From NCBI GenBank assembly GCA_011947345.1, contig JAAVTG010000023.1:62001-126000 (forward strand): DNA of 64,000 nt. The letters run 5' to 3'. Below the pieces are notes generated by a model that saw only the letters and a list, made by a program, of their open reading frames with translations, was not told where the DNA came from and searched no databases. Of the stretch, positions 1-10,391 are shown in pieces (the first letter of the stretch is position 1; each line of letters starts with the position of its first letter). This DNA is from Phytophthora quininea. Its lineage: Eukaryota; Oomycota; Peronosporomycetes; Peronosporales; Peronosporaceae. The position numbers were made by a program, and so were the translations under genes.

Positions 1-2
1 TG

Positions 3-926
3 AGCAAGCCGACCATCGTGCTGCAGCTGCCCGGCGTCCGACTGGCCGTGCTGACCAATGCGTACGACTCGCTACTGCATCTCGACATCTCCCTGAGCTC
101 GGCGGCGTCGCTGCTGATCGCGACGTACATCGCCTGCATGCTGACATGGCACATCTTCACCTTCTGCATCACGTTGCTAGTGAACGGCGCGGCGTTTGTG
201 ATCCTCACGGCAGCGACGTTCATGGGCTGCACGATCCTCTCGACGGACGCGTCGCGCGTGAAAACGTACGTCGAGCACTACTCCTCCGCCAATCAACAAC
301 CAAAACCTCCTATTGCAGTCATTCAACTGCCGCCGCTCCGCATCGGCGGCTCGGAGCTGTTGCTGAAGGCTACCCATGTCGGCAAGACAGACGATACTGC
401 TGCTATCAAGAGAAAGGAGTCCCAAGTCCCTGCTGCTCGTCGTCGCGTGCTCGGCCATTTGAACAGGAATCGTCTACTGGTGAATGTGGTCCCTGGTGAA
501 ACGCGTCGCCGCGCCGATACGAATCTAGGCGAAGCGAACATCCGCGTCGGCAAGGCGTTCCTGCAGGCAGTGCCCGGCAAGCGCAAACCGCGTGACATTT
601 ACGTCGTCCGCGTAGACTGCGGGGCCCAGAGCGCTACGCAAGAGAAACACATGAATCCTGTGATAATGTGGGACTTGACCGCTACATTTGACGAATTCAA
701 GAAGCTCGAGAAGGACCTCAAGAAGGAAATCAAGGCCAAGAAGGAAACGCGCGGCGTCAAGGTGCCGCACCTGTCGAGTGGTGCGGTGCTGTTTGTACAG
801 CTGGAGCTGACCGAGCATGTGCTCAACGCTCGCCGTGCTCGCGTGCAGACGTTCATCGACACTGTGCGCGCCAACCCGGTGCTGTCGAGCTCGGCGTCCC
901 TGCGGAAGTTCTGCCAAGCGTATTAA
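3..926 (+). CDS. PX-domain protein with N-terminal membrane segments, 5' end at window edge
   Basis: The frame is open from the first bases. The window begins TGAGC, so a start ATG may lie with its A one base outside; I cannot tell whether the gene starts there or further upstream. The first ~75 residues hold two hydrophobic stretches (AASLLIATYIACMLTW and a following one ending AATFMGC) that could form a hairpin or two membrane spans. A basic linker follows. The last ~120 residues have the spacing of a PX (phox) domain: a YVVRV strand, an FDEFKKLEKDL helix start, an R-rich RRARVQTFIDTV helix and a closing LRKFCQAY. PX domains bind phosphoinositides, so the protein probably sits at an endomembrane. 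Intron-free as seen. The membrane segments plus PX are seen; the localisation is inference. Confidence 0.72.
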   Translation, partial: SKPTIVLQLPGVRLAVLTNAYDSLLHLDISLSSAASLLIATYIACMLTWHIFTFCITLLVNGAAFVILTAATFMGCTILSTDASRVKTYVEHYSSANQQPKPPIAVIQLPPLRIGGSELLLKATHVGKTDDTAAIKRKESQVPAARRRVLGHLNRNRLLVNVVPGETRRRADTNLGEANIRVGKAFLQAVPGKRKPRDIYVVRVDCGAQSATQEKHMNPVIMWDLTATFDEFKKLEKDLKKEIKAKKETRGVKVPHLSSGAVLFVQLELTEHVLNARRARVQTFIDTVRANPVLSSSASLRKFCQAY

Positions 927-1693
927 GTCTGTGCACCCTGACCAAACTCCGACTGAAGGAGGCGGGGACAGGTTGGGCAGAACGCACCGCCAGTGGAGAA
1001 CGAATTCATCAGCGGTGGAGTCGAAAAGAAGCCTTTGGCTTCGATCGAAAGAGTGCGTGAATATTACAGAGCGTCGCTTGATGTCGGGGTCGACCTCCGA
1101 AGTGGAGGTGGCGGATGTCCCTGGCGACTAGCGCGCGTTGGTCTATCCGAAGAAATTGTATTATCGGCTCGATTCTTACAAGGGCGCCTCTGAAGACAGG
1201 AGGCGGGCACTGCAGGAAAACTCGAGCGCAGACCGCTAACAGAAAACAACATGTAGTCACTATATATCTGTTGCTGTAGCGATCGTCGTGCAAGTGCATA
1301 ACGTAACGGCGGCAGTGATACAGCTCCTTGAACTTTTCCGGTGCCTCCCGTTGAGTCCTCGCCGATTATGGAATCATCGGATGCCCAGTGACTCCGCGGT
1401 ATTCACGTACATGCAGCAGGGCTCCCAGCATTTGCCTTCGTTGGCCAGCAGCAACCAGAGAGCATTGCTTCTGTCGGTACGATGAGCAACGCATGCAGTG
1501 TCCAACGTGAACGGCACTTGCCCAAAATGTCTGTCTTATTCGTCAATTGGGGGCGCGATTGGCTAAAGAATCCAGGCTTCCACTTTCGTAATCAGCGGGC
1601 CGGAACTACATGCCTGCGGCCGATGCGCCGGACGAGGACACTAAGAGACGGTTCTGCCTGCAACGTTGGCGGCGTCGCGCGGGGGCATTTGCA
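927..1693. other. Intergenic, no gene recognised
   Basis: Short open frames occur on both strands, but none has a protein-like composition or splice signals that join to a neighbour. It probably holds the 3' flank of the PX gene and the promoter of the HECT gene. Confidence 0.5.
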
Positions 1694-4352
1694 ATGCGTC
1701 GGCAGCTCAGAGTGCCGCTCGCGCTAGTCCCGCTGCTGCGTATTGATCGCTGCGGCCGCAGCCGAGGACGCGGAGCAACACGCGGCGTTACGGAGGTTGA
1801 TGCCCATTACGTATTACGACTCGAGCTCCAGCTACGACTACCAGTGTACGGCGGCAAAGGGTTGCAATTGAGTGGGTTTACTATGGGACACTGAGCTGTT
1901 GGTGCTGCTGCTGCAGATGGCGACGATGACTACAAGGACAGCAAGAACAGCTCCAAGAGTAGCGGCGGCATCTCCAAGGAGATGATCATCGGCCTCAGCG
2001 TGGGGCTTGTGCTCGTAGTCGTCACTATTTGCCTCACGTGGAAAGCGTGCATGGAGTGCTGCACCAGGACCAGCCGGCGGTCGCGACACCGTGCGTTCGT
2101 CGAGCGATCGTACGTGGAGGGTTTGTACAGCTAACTATCGGAGAGGAGGCTTACTGGTTATTGCAGAAATGCTGGGTGGAAGTGCGAGATATGTTGCCAC
2201 ACGAACGATTTCGCACAGGCCGAGTGCGTGCTATGTGGGACTTCTACTGCAGGTGGGAAGCATTCAGTTTAATTTCTCTGTGATAGCGAGAGCTTGTACT
2301 CATGTGTTGGTGGTGGAAACTTTTATACAGACGTGAAGACGACTCAGAGCCGACGTGACGAGGCGAGCGCCTCAGTAAGCGTCTCGCAGGCTGATGTCAG
2401 CTCGCATTCCGTTTCTAATTATCTGCTGCTGTCCTCTCCTCGAATCGAGTTGGGTCGGCGAATTAGCAAATTCTCCGACGAAGACTTCAATGAGCGCCAG
2501 TTGGTAGCACGCGAGCGACACGAGTGGAAGCGGTGCATCGGAGCGCAGCGAGTGCATTGGGTAAGCAGATCAATGGTTCCAAGATGTGCCGTTGGCATTT
2601 TGAAGTAATGCTTGAGGTGGCCATTCTTTCTAGGTCAATATCCCGTTTGCAACAGTGCAGAATAACGAGGCTTTACAGGGAGTCATCGTTCCAGAGCGTG
2701 CTTTTCAGGAGTGGGAAAAACAGCGCCCACCGGAGGCTCCGTCGTCACAGTCTCGGATATCTGTATCCTCCAGCAGTGGGCCGCAATTTTCGTGGTTCAC
2801 CCCAAAACTGCTTTTGTTCGGGATGACTCTCGGCCTGGTGGCACTGTACGCTGGCGTCTGGCTGAGGAGTACTCTGTTTCATCGCGGTCATGCTTCAAAA
2901 ACATCTTGGTACGTGGGCAAGCTTGATCTACCGCGTTGAATTTGTCTCTAAATCAGTTGCGGGATGGCACCGCAGAGGATATCGGCAATGCCGTTCTCGG
3001 ACAAGGCTCAGTGGTTCTACCAGTATTCGCTGAAGACCTGTTCCTCTCTTGTGGACGGCTACCACACAATACGTACGTTATCCTGGGGCACGTCGCTGTG
3101 ATACGTTTACTCAATTGAGTTTTGCTTGCTCGCAGGAATACACCGAGATAAAGTTTTGTTGCAGTCGATGGAGCTTATTATGTCGGCACCCAGCTCAATG
3201 CTCCATCGACGCCTTCGTGTTGACTTTATGGACGAGGCTGGCGTCGACGGTGGTGGAATTCTGCGGGAATGGCTGCACTTGGTTTGTAGCGATCTGTTTG
3301 CAGACGCGCAAGGACTGTTTAAGCTGACAAACTCGTCCGGCCACCAAGGTTATTGGATAAATCGAGGCCGCGCCAAGGAATCCGGCAAGCAAGTGGAGGT
3401 ATGGGTTTCACTGTTTTACTAATGTTCGTGGCAGTTTACTAACGCAAGTTGTGTGATAGATGTATGTTTTCTTTGGTAAAATCCTCGCGAAGGCTTTGCT
3501 TGAAGGTCTGCTGCTGAACGTCCGCCTCTCCATCCCGCTTCTAAAGCACATTCTTGGCGCACCATTCACACTTTCAGACCTGTATCTGCTTGACGAAACT
3601 GTTTATTCCAGCTTGATGTGGATAATGGAAAACGACAACACCAACTCGTTAAGTCTGAACTTCACGGTGGAAGGAGTTGCGCTGATACCAAGCGGCGCGG
3701 ACATATCACTTCACGATGGAAACAAACATCTCTACGTTGCAAAGGTGATGCAATATTACCTATTCGATAGCGTTCGCACCGAGATTGCAAGTATTCTGGA
3801 GGGATTTCGAAGCGTTATGGGCGACACTGTGCTCCACATATTTGACTTCAAAGAGCTTGATTTACTGCTCTCTGGACTCCCGACGATCAACGCTAGCGAC
3901 TGGAGACAGCACACAGAAGTGCGGTTCTACCAACAGAGCAACTGCGAGTTCGAGCTGATCAACTGGTTTTGGGAAATAGTGGAATCGTTCAGTCAAACTC
4001 AACGTGGACGACTCCTGCAGTATATCACTGGCTCCAGCGGTGTTCCTGTCGAAGGTTTCAAGGTAACACTGCCAACTGCATCACCCTACATGACAGTCAT
4101 TGTTAACAGCTGTGTGTTGGTATCGCAGGGTTTGACGGGGATGGATGGCGAAATCCAGCTCTTTACCATCCAACTCGGGAAGAACATTTCAACCGAGTAC
4201 ACGGTACTACCGCACGCGAGCACGTGTTTGAATAGGTGAGCTCTTTGCGATCGAATTTCAGCATGCAAAGTTATTGATCGATCACTTTGTGTGGCTTCAG
4301 ACTGGACTTACCGCTTTATTCTTCCAAGGCGGAACTTGAAAAATTCTACTGA
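1694..4352 (+). CDS. Membrane-anchored HECT E3 ubiquitin ligase with RanBP2-type zinc finger
   Basis: I join about ten exons by phase and splice signals: ~1694-1860, 1917-2109, 2167-2252, 2331-2560, 2634-2908, 2957-3072, 3136-3398, 3460-4062, 4129-4235 and 4301-4352. In order the protein has a possible signal peptide (MRRQLRVPLALVPLL), a short Ser/Asp/Tyr-rich segment, a membrane span (MIIGLSVGLVLVVVTICLTW), a RanBP2-like zinc finger (WKCEICC...CVLC), a second hydrophobic segment (KLLLFGMTLGLVALYAGVW) and a C-terminal HECT domain beginning near MPFSDKAQWFY. The HECT catalytic cysteine, which takes ubiquitin as a thioester from E2, is in HASTCLNRLDLPLY at the last splice junction. The signal-peptide frame and the following exon frame differ by one base near 1735, so the start is uncertain. 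The HECT assignment is firm; membrane topology is inference. Confidence 0.88.
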
Positions 4353-4482
4353 TGGTAAGCTGTTTTGCCTGTTTATTAAACACGATTGCAGACTGACAAT
4401 GAAATGCTAACGCGCAGGTAATCGAGATGGACGTCACAGGGTTCAGTAGTCGCTAAAATCGCTGAATAAGATATTTACCGAC

Positions 4483-5695
4483 TTAGTCGGAATTGCCAGT
4501 CACTCTTGCCTCATCTATCATTTCCGTTGCGGTGGCTTCGCTGTCACCTCCGTTTTCGTCTTCTTGTATAAATTCTTTCAACACCCCCAGCGATGCCTCG
4601 TTCTCCTTCCTCGACGCAATCTGCAGCGGCGTCGTCCCGCTAGCGTCAGGTTGGTGAGGGTTTGCGCCGTGGTGGAGAAATATTCGGATCGTCGCTAGAC
4701 GACTCGACGTTGACACTTCTTCTCGACGCATCTGTACAGCCCAGTGCAGCGGCGTGAATCCAAGCCTATCACCCACGTTGGCGTCCGCGCCGTGCTCGAG
4801 CAGCACTTGCGCGGCCCTATCAATGGCTTGTTGGGCACAAATGTGCAATGCAGTCGTTCCATCCCCAGAGCCCGCGTCTGGATTCATCCCTCGAGCAAGC
4901 AGCAGCTTTACACCGAGAATGTCGTTATTCCGCGCAGCGTCACGAAGTTCATCTCCATCTGAACAAAACCACCATGCTACATTAGTATTGGCACGTAGTG
5001 CAAACTGCAACGCTTTACGATCGTACCATGTTGAGGCTCGCGAAAGAATCGAGCGAGACTGAAGCTTACACACACCACCGCCGCTAAAACGATCTCCACG
5101 ATGAGTCGAATGTACGAAAACAACGTTGCGCTCGTTTGATCTGTGTTCTTTCTCCCGCAAACACTTTCCAAGCCAGCTCTGCCCGCTTTTGCGTGAGCAA
5201 GTCGGTGCCGTATTGCACATCCGCCGGAAGAGTAACTTCAACTTCTGGTACGTGCACGAAGAAGAGCTTGACTACGTTTTTGATGAAACTTTCCGCAAAC
5301 GGGTCTTGCAGCGCCATAACTGCTTCAGCACAGGCCACTGCGAACGCGTAGATTGGGATCCAGAGCAAGCGACTCCATCGGTTAGGACTCAGCGTCAATG
5401 GCAGCGGCAGCACGTGCTTCCAGAGCCGCATTGAGGTCCAAGACCCCAAGAAGTGACTGTGGCAGTAGTCTTGGTATAACGCAGCAGCCGCTGCTGCCAC
5501 CAGCGACGCATGGAACAGCGGCAGGAAGAATCCGTGCGGGAAGTTCTTGGGATAGCGCAGGATGGCGTCCTGCACGGCCCCCACCACGTACTGCACCAGC
5601 AACACCCGCGCGAAACTGTAGAAGACGCCGAGCACCAGCACCACGCAGCCGACCTTGAGCGGATGCTGCGCTACCAGGATCAGCAGCTGGCGCAT
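4483..5695 (-). CDS. Multi-pass membrane protein with C-terminal ankyrin repeats
   Basis: The start is MRQLLILVAQHPLKVG at 5695. The N-terminal ~150 residues have several hydrophobic segments (VGCVVLVLGVFYSF, FHASLVAAAAAALY, LLWIPIYAFAVACAEAVMAL). A further segment (LIVEIVLAAVVCVSFSLARFF) lies in a different frame near 5130-5050. An intron at 5026-4959 (GT donor, TTCAG acceptor) links that segment in phase to the last exon. The last exon carries about four ankyrin repeats, recognisable from TTALHICAQQ, GADANVGDRLGFTPLHWAV and GANPHQPDASGTTPLQIAS. Ankyrin repeats bind proteins, so this may be a membrane adaptor. The frame change near 5160 has no convincing intron and is probably a base error. 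I do not recognise the membrane domain. The alternative is two genes, but the clean phase at 5026/4959 argues against it. Confidence 0.65.
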
Positions 5696-5818
5696 GATGG
5701 CGACGTTGCTACTCCGAAAAGCCGCAATAAGCCTATTGAAATTGAAAAGCTGAAAATAGATACGGTCACTATTTCAGAAGAGTGATTATTTTTAAGGGGA
5801 GTTTTTCATAAAAACCAA
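5696..5818. promoter_or_regulatory. Divergent promoter region, ankyrin gene and PAF1
   Basis: 123 bp separate the two divergent start codons. The stretch is AT-rich towards the PAF1 side, with a run around TTTTTCATAAAAA. It must hold both core promoters and both leaders. No element was identified with confidence. Confidence 0.45.
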
Positions 5819-7750
5819 ATGGCGGAGGCCAAGGCGAGCGAGGCCAAGCGGAATGGCGCGCCGACCAGCGGCCACAGCAACGGACGCAGCCGCGAGGCGG
5901 GTCACGATGACAGTCGACGGAGACGCGCACCGCCTGGTGCCAACGCCACGCCCGAGGAACGCGCGCTACGAGCTGGAGCGCAAGAAAGTGGCCAAGTACA
6001 AGGAGGACAAGCTCAAGGCTCGCCGCGACCACACGCGCATGATCCTGGAGAGCCACGCGCAGGCCAAGCGCCGCGCGCCTTGGCAAGCAGTCGGAGTTTC
6101 TGGCAACGCTCGAGTTCCGCAATGCGCTGCCGGACATCCCGTTCGACACCAAGTTCGTGAAATATCCGCACGAGCCGGAACGGTGAGATCAGAAGCTGAC
6201 TATGGGGATGGTATAAATATTTTTATCTATTGATTTTTATACTGACAGCCTGATCAAGTACAAGCCCAACACGCTGGAGATGGACTACACGTACGAGATC
6301 CACGAGGAGCCCAATCTCGGCCTGCCAATTGATCTGATCGATCCAGCCAAGTATAACGGTGAGATGGGGAGCGTATGTTAGATTTTAGCTGTTTATGATG
6401 CTGATTGTGGTGTTCGATTTTAAATTTTGTAGCCCCGGAGAATCCAGAACCGCTGGAAGTTGGTGACGAGCAAGTGTTGATGATGAAAGAGGCGCATGTC
6501 GGCAAAGTGGGACGATCGAAAGCGAGACCGACCGTGTCATGGCTTCGACGCACCGAGTACATGGGCAACGATCTGTACGACGCGGTGCACAAGTTTAAGA
6601 GCGAAGCTGAGATCCAGAGCGCGTTGCGTGAGGGAACGGAGAACGCTTTGGCCGAGGTGGTGTCCGTCACGCTGGAAGACCGCGCAGAGGCGTCCTTCCG
6701 CGACATCAGCAACCCCAACCTGCTGGTGCACCCGTTCAACAAGAAGAAGAAAATCGCCAAGATCTGGGATGTCTTCCCGACCAGGTCTTGTCCGCCAACA
6801 AGTATGCGATTCTGGTACGTCCGCTTTCGACACCTGGTTATTTTGTTTTTGTTCATGTTGACACGAACTTTTCTCGCTGCCGCGTAGTCGTACGACATTC
6901 TTCCGTCCGAAGATGTCAAAAGCAAGGGATCACCAACCGCGAGGATCGTGCTCTGCTGTGCGGAGTGTCCAAGAAAATGCAAGCAGGAAACGAGCTTATT
7001 CAGGGCTCGATCCTGTTGCCGAACACGTCCTCCGAAGACGAGGTACGCTTGGGACTTGGTGATGTGATAACACATCTGCAGTGTTATCTAATGACCATAT
7101 TGCTGTCGCAGGAAAGCGCGGATCGCGAGAAGTTCCAGTACCTTCGCGAATACCTTATGTCTGTGGAGTCGCTCGATAGCGTACGTCGTACTAGTCGTAA
7201 TGCTCGTCTCTGTGGGGTTTCTGACGTGGTTTATTGGGTACCGGTGCTTAGCGCGAGACACAATCCCAGCATGTTGTCTTCATGCTAGACCCCGAATCGG
7301 ATCAATTCACGTACAGTGACGTATTGACCCGCATCCAGCTCCGAAAGACGAAGGTTTGTACAGTGCTATGCACTTGCAGTCGATCGTACTTTGTATTTAA
7401 CGGTGTTGTGACCTTAGATGTCGGGAGAAGAAAAGCGTCGTCACGGCGCCGTTGTCCACCGCAGAGACTACTCGGAAGGCGAGAATGAGCGCAGAACCCA
7501 GATCCTGTACGAGTGTGGAGGAATCTACGACGAGTCCCTCGATGACGATGAGAGTGTGCGTGAGTTCAAACGTCGACGGGCAGGCGAAAAGCGATCGTCA
7601 TCTGCTCCCGACAACGAGGAAACGAAGGCTAGCACGCCGCCGCCTGACAGTTCGCCGGAGAAGTTGAGCAGCCCGACAAAGAACGACAGTAGCAGTCCTG
7701 TCCCCGAAGGAAGTGCCAGTCCAGTGATCAGTGACAGTGACAGCGACTAG
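5819..7750 (+). CDS. PAF1: PAF1 homologue, subunit of the RNA polymerase II-associated PAF1 complex
   Basis: PAF1 scaffolds the PAF1 complex, which travels with RNA polymerase II and supports elongation and histone modification. The diagnostic block is EFRNALPDIPFDTKFVKYP, then an IDLIDP motif, ARPTVSWLRRTEYMGNDLYD, DPESDQFTYSDVLTRIQLRK and an acidic Ser/Asp tail ending SPVISDSDSD, as in eukaryotic PAF1. Introns: 6183-6248, 6359-6432, one near 6812-6887, 7043-7111, 7181-7251 and 7354-7417. The reading frame changes without an intron near 5960, 6078, 6780 and 6925. The two upstream changes look like one extra base each in CG-rich runs, and the two downstream like one missing base in C and G runs. 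Either the assembly is faulty or this copy is decaying; conservation of all exons favours error. Divergent from the ankyrin gene. Confidence 0.87.
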
Positions 7751-8200
7751 TTTTGGCTAGCAGTAGCCAGCCACTCAACGGAACAGATTGGAGCAGCTTT
7801 CTGTGTCAATGCTCTTTATAGCCCGATCTTTCCTCTTCTAACTCGCCGGTCCTGTTGGCAGTGAGATGCATCACGCCAACCTTGAGCAGCTTGTCTGCGT
7901 GGAGGTACCGAAGTGAATCGAGTTCGTCTACAGCAAGTCGTGATCCAGCGTCGGCCCCGTCTTCGTCGACGAGCGCTTGACCCAAAGGGAATTAATCAAC
8001 TTGCGCTCACAACCGAGTTCTGACCGAGCAAGACACCTTGTGTTCAACTTCGTCCAGCACTCCACATAGGCACACGTGAGCAAGAAGGTCTTCAACCGCG
8101 AGCTCTTTCACGTGGTCGGAGCTGTCAAATTCATTGGCCAAAATCGGGACCCGCGGAATTCGTGTCTCAAAGCTCACAGTCCGAGTCTCTCTGTAGCAGC
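7751..8200. other. Intergenic and leader region, no gene seen
   Basis: This is the 3' flank of PAF1 and the presumed promoter and 5' leader of the following gene. I see no conserved open frame. Confidence 0.5.
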
Positions 8201-9776
8201 ATGGCGTTCCTGGCGGACGACGAGATGGCGGCCTTCGAGGCAGCGCTGTCCTTCGTGGACGAGTTCCCAGCCCCCAACGGCGCGCCGGCCGAGCCCTCTC
8301 TACCGGTTGCAGCGCTCGGCATGCAAGAGATGGACTGGGCGCTGACTCTGCCGACTGCAGCAGCGTCGCCGTCTCCCAGCTCCGTGTCGTCGCCACCACT
8401 CAAGGCCTCGTCTCCAGCCTCCAACAGCGAGAACCACCACACCACTACCGATGAGGACGAATCGCCGCGCCAGACCAAGGAGAAGCCCAAGCGAGCTAGA
8501 GTCCCACGCCGCACGTCGGCCAAGAAGCTGCTGCGCAAGAACTGGGTCACGGGCGACTCGAACCGCGCCAGGAACGAGCGCCGCATCGAGGTGGCGTATT
8601 TGCGTGAGAAGGTAGCGCAGCTGGAGGCGGAACTGGAGAGTCTGCAGCAGCATCACGTCTCCACAAAGCTCATCACTCATGGGGAGACGGAGGAGCCCCA
8701 CAATGATGCGATGGTGCCCTCGACTGTAGCGGAGCAGTCAGTGTGGAAACCGGTGGCTCGTCACCAGCGACAGCGCAGAGAGAAGGCGGAGATTGAGAAC
8801 GCAAGGCTGAAGCTCGTGCTGGAGAGCCAGCTGAAGGCCGCCAAGAGCATGCAGATGCTGCTGCTGAAGCGAGCCAAGAACCAGGTATGCTTTTGTTGTG
8901 TAGTTTGTGTAAGCTGTGGACTATACTAATTGGGGCATGATGCAGATGATGGAGTGCGCGCGAACTGTGTCGCCTGACTCGACCGATTTCGCCGAGTCTC
9001 GGATGGTCAATTACCACTCGGACTTGGGCGACTTCCAGGACTTGTTGGTCATCCTTGAAGGCGCTTATCGCGAAATGGATGCGATTTTCTGCACCAACGG
9101 GCTGAACTCGATGGAAGTCACTTACAAAGACACTCAAGTCCGCGAAGGAGACGATGGCATTTACTTGGACGTGTTTTCCAACAAGGTGCTGCCGTTTGAT
9201 ATGGAAACCACCGCCAAGGCTGTGTGGGACCACTTCAAAGGCTGCGATAAGCACAGGGGAAAAGTCTATGAGAAGACAGCAAAGGTAAGGCGCGGCTAAA
9301 CTTCATTAGCATATTTTCTATCCAGCTAACTTTGATGTTCCGCAGGTGTTGGACGAGTCCGACACTATTGTCGAGAATTTTGCCAAGGAAATGTACGTTG
9401 GCAACACACACGCCATGTTCCGCGTGAAGCAGGTGCTACGCCGCTACGTGGAGGAGGACAAAGTCGTGGTGGTGTTCATCTCGATCAAAACTCCCTGGAA
9501 GCGGTGGACGAGCCGTTCTCGGGTCTTACGCATCGACACCAATGCTACGCCGTAGCCAAGCGCTCTTCTGTTCCCGTCTCACAATCGACAGGCCCACGGA
9601 GCTTACTACAGATGTGCTCTCTGGTGTCGCTGGAGCAAGGACCAAATTACCCGGAAAATGACTCACCCGTCATGGGCGCCATGACCAAGTTTATGATGGG
9701 GGCTGCTGCAAACAGTATCACGGCCAGCCAGGAGCTGATCGAGAACGCCTTGATGGACCAAGCAGTCAACGTATGA
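8201..9776 (+). CDS. Oomycete bZIP-like coiled-coil protein ('M96 mating-specific' type)
   Basis: The start is MAFLADDEMAAFEAALSF. A Ser/Pro-rich stretch and a basic region (KPKRARVPRRTSAKKLL) precede RNERRIEVAYLREKVAQLEA, which resembles a bZIP basic-plus-leucine-heptad segment. A second helix follows (REKAEIENARLKLVLESQLK). After introns 8885-8945 and 9285-9345 comes a ~250-residue C-terminal domain of the START-like kind seen in this expanded oomycete family. Genomes often label the family 'M96 mating-specific'; I recall that label from general knowledge and it says little about function. The frame changes near 9479, probably one missing base, and then continues through DEPFSGLTHRHQCYAVAKR to the stop. 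DNA binding is possible but not shown. Confidence 0.7.
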
Positions 9777-9893
9777 ATATTGGCATAGCAATCTGCTGTG
9801 CGTTTTGTGCATGTTCTGAAAGAAATCTGAGTGTGAAAATTGACTTGGCTACACAATTCCATCAAACCACCACTGTATTCTCCACACTCTTCA

Positions 9894-10274
9894 ATGTGGT
9901 CTCTATCGTCTAACGCGTTCGGTATGCGCGACCAAGCGGGTGCTGTGCGCCAACAGCGGATGCAGTGGGCCGACGCGCTTATCGTGTGCATCGTGGCCGC
10001 CTTCCTGTGCGGCTCCTACGTCTTCTGCTTCCTCTATCGACGCTGCTGTCTCGCTCGGAAGAAGCGAGTCCGATTCGAAGATATGGCGCAAGTTCCGACG
10101 GCCACGATCCTGGTGAGCGACTTGGAAGAGCCTCTGCTTAGTAGCGCGGCATACGACGATCTCCCCAGGAATATCAGCCGTCGGCACCCCCGCTCAGCTG
10201 GGAATCCGACCATCAAAGGTCTCCATGACGGCCACACAGAGCGCGAGAAGAACGAATACAGGCATGGGAAATAA
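9894..10274 (+). CDS. Small single-pass membrane protein, unknown function
   Basis: 126 residues from the ATG of MWSLSSNAFGMRDQ; longer versions need a non-ATG start. One clear membrane span (ALIVCIVAAFLCGSYVFCFLY) is followed by a basic stop-transfer sequence (RRCCLARKKRVRF), suggesting a cytosolic C-terminus. The tail has an acidic/dileucine patch (DLEEPLLSS) of the kind used as a sorting signal. No recognised domain. It lies 117 bp after the preceding gene on the same strand. It reads as real because of the coherent span plus basic flank, but it could also be a spliced part of a larger gene. Confidence 0.5.
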   Translation: MWSLSSNAFGMRDQAGAVRQQRMQWADALIVCIVAAFLCGSYVFCFLYRRCCLARKKRVRFEDMAQVPTATILVSDLEEPLLSSAAYDDLPRNISRRHPRSAGNPTIKGLHDGHTEREKNEYRHGK

Positions 10275-10391
10275 ATTATATATCTGGGAAATCGTCAAGT
10301 GAACGTGAGGCATACTTGTGGCAAAGGTTTTGGGTGTTTGCACTACTAACGTCAACGGTTCGACACCAAAAAGGCTCTCTCTGTAGTTGCC

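Noticed and set aside
2110..2166. Stop codon ending a separate small membrane protein upstream of the HECT gene
   Set aside because: The stop lies inside a 57-nt intron with GTACGT donor, CTAAC branch and TTGCAG acceptor that joins the flanking frames in phase.
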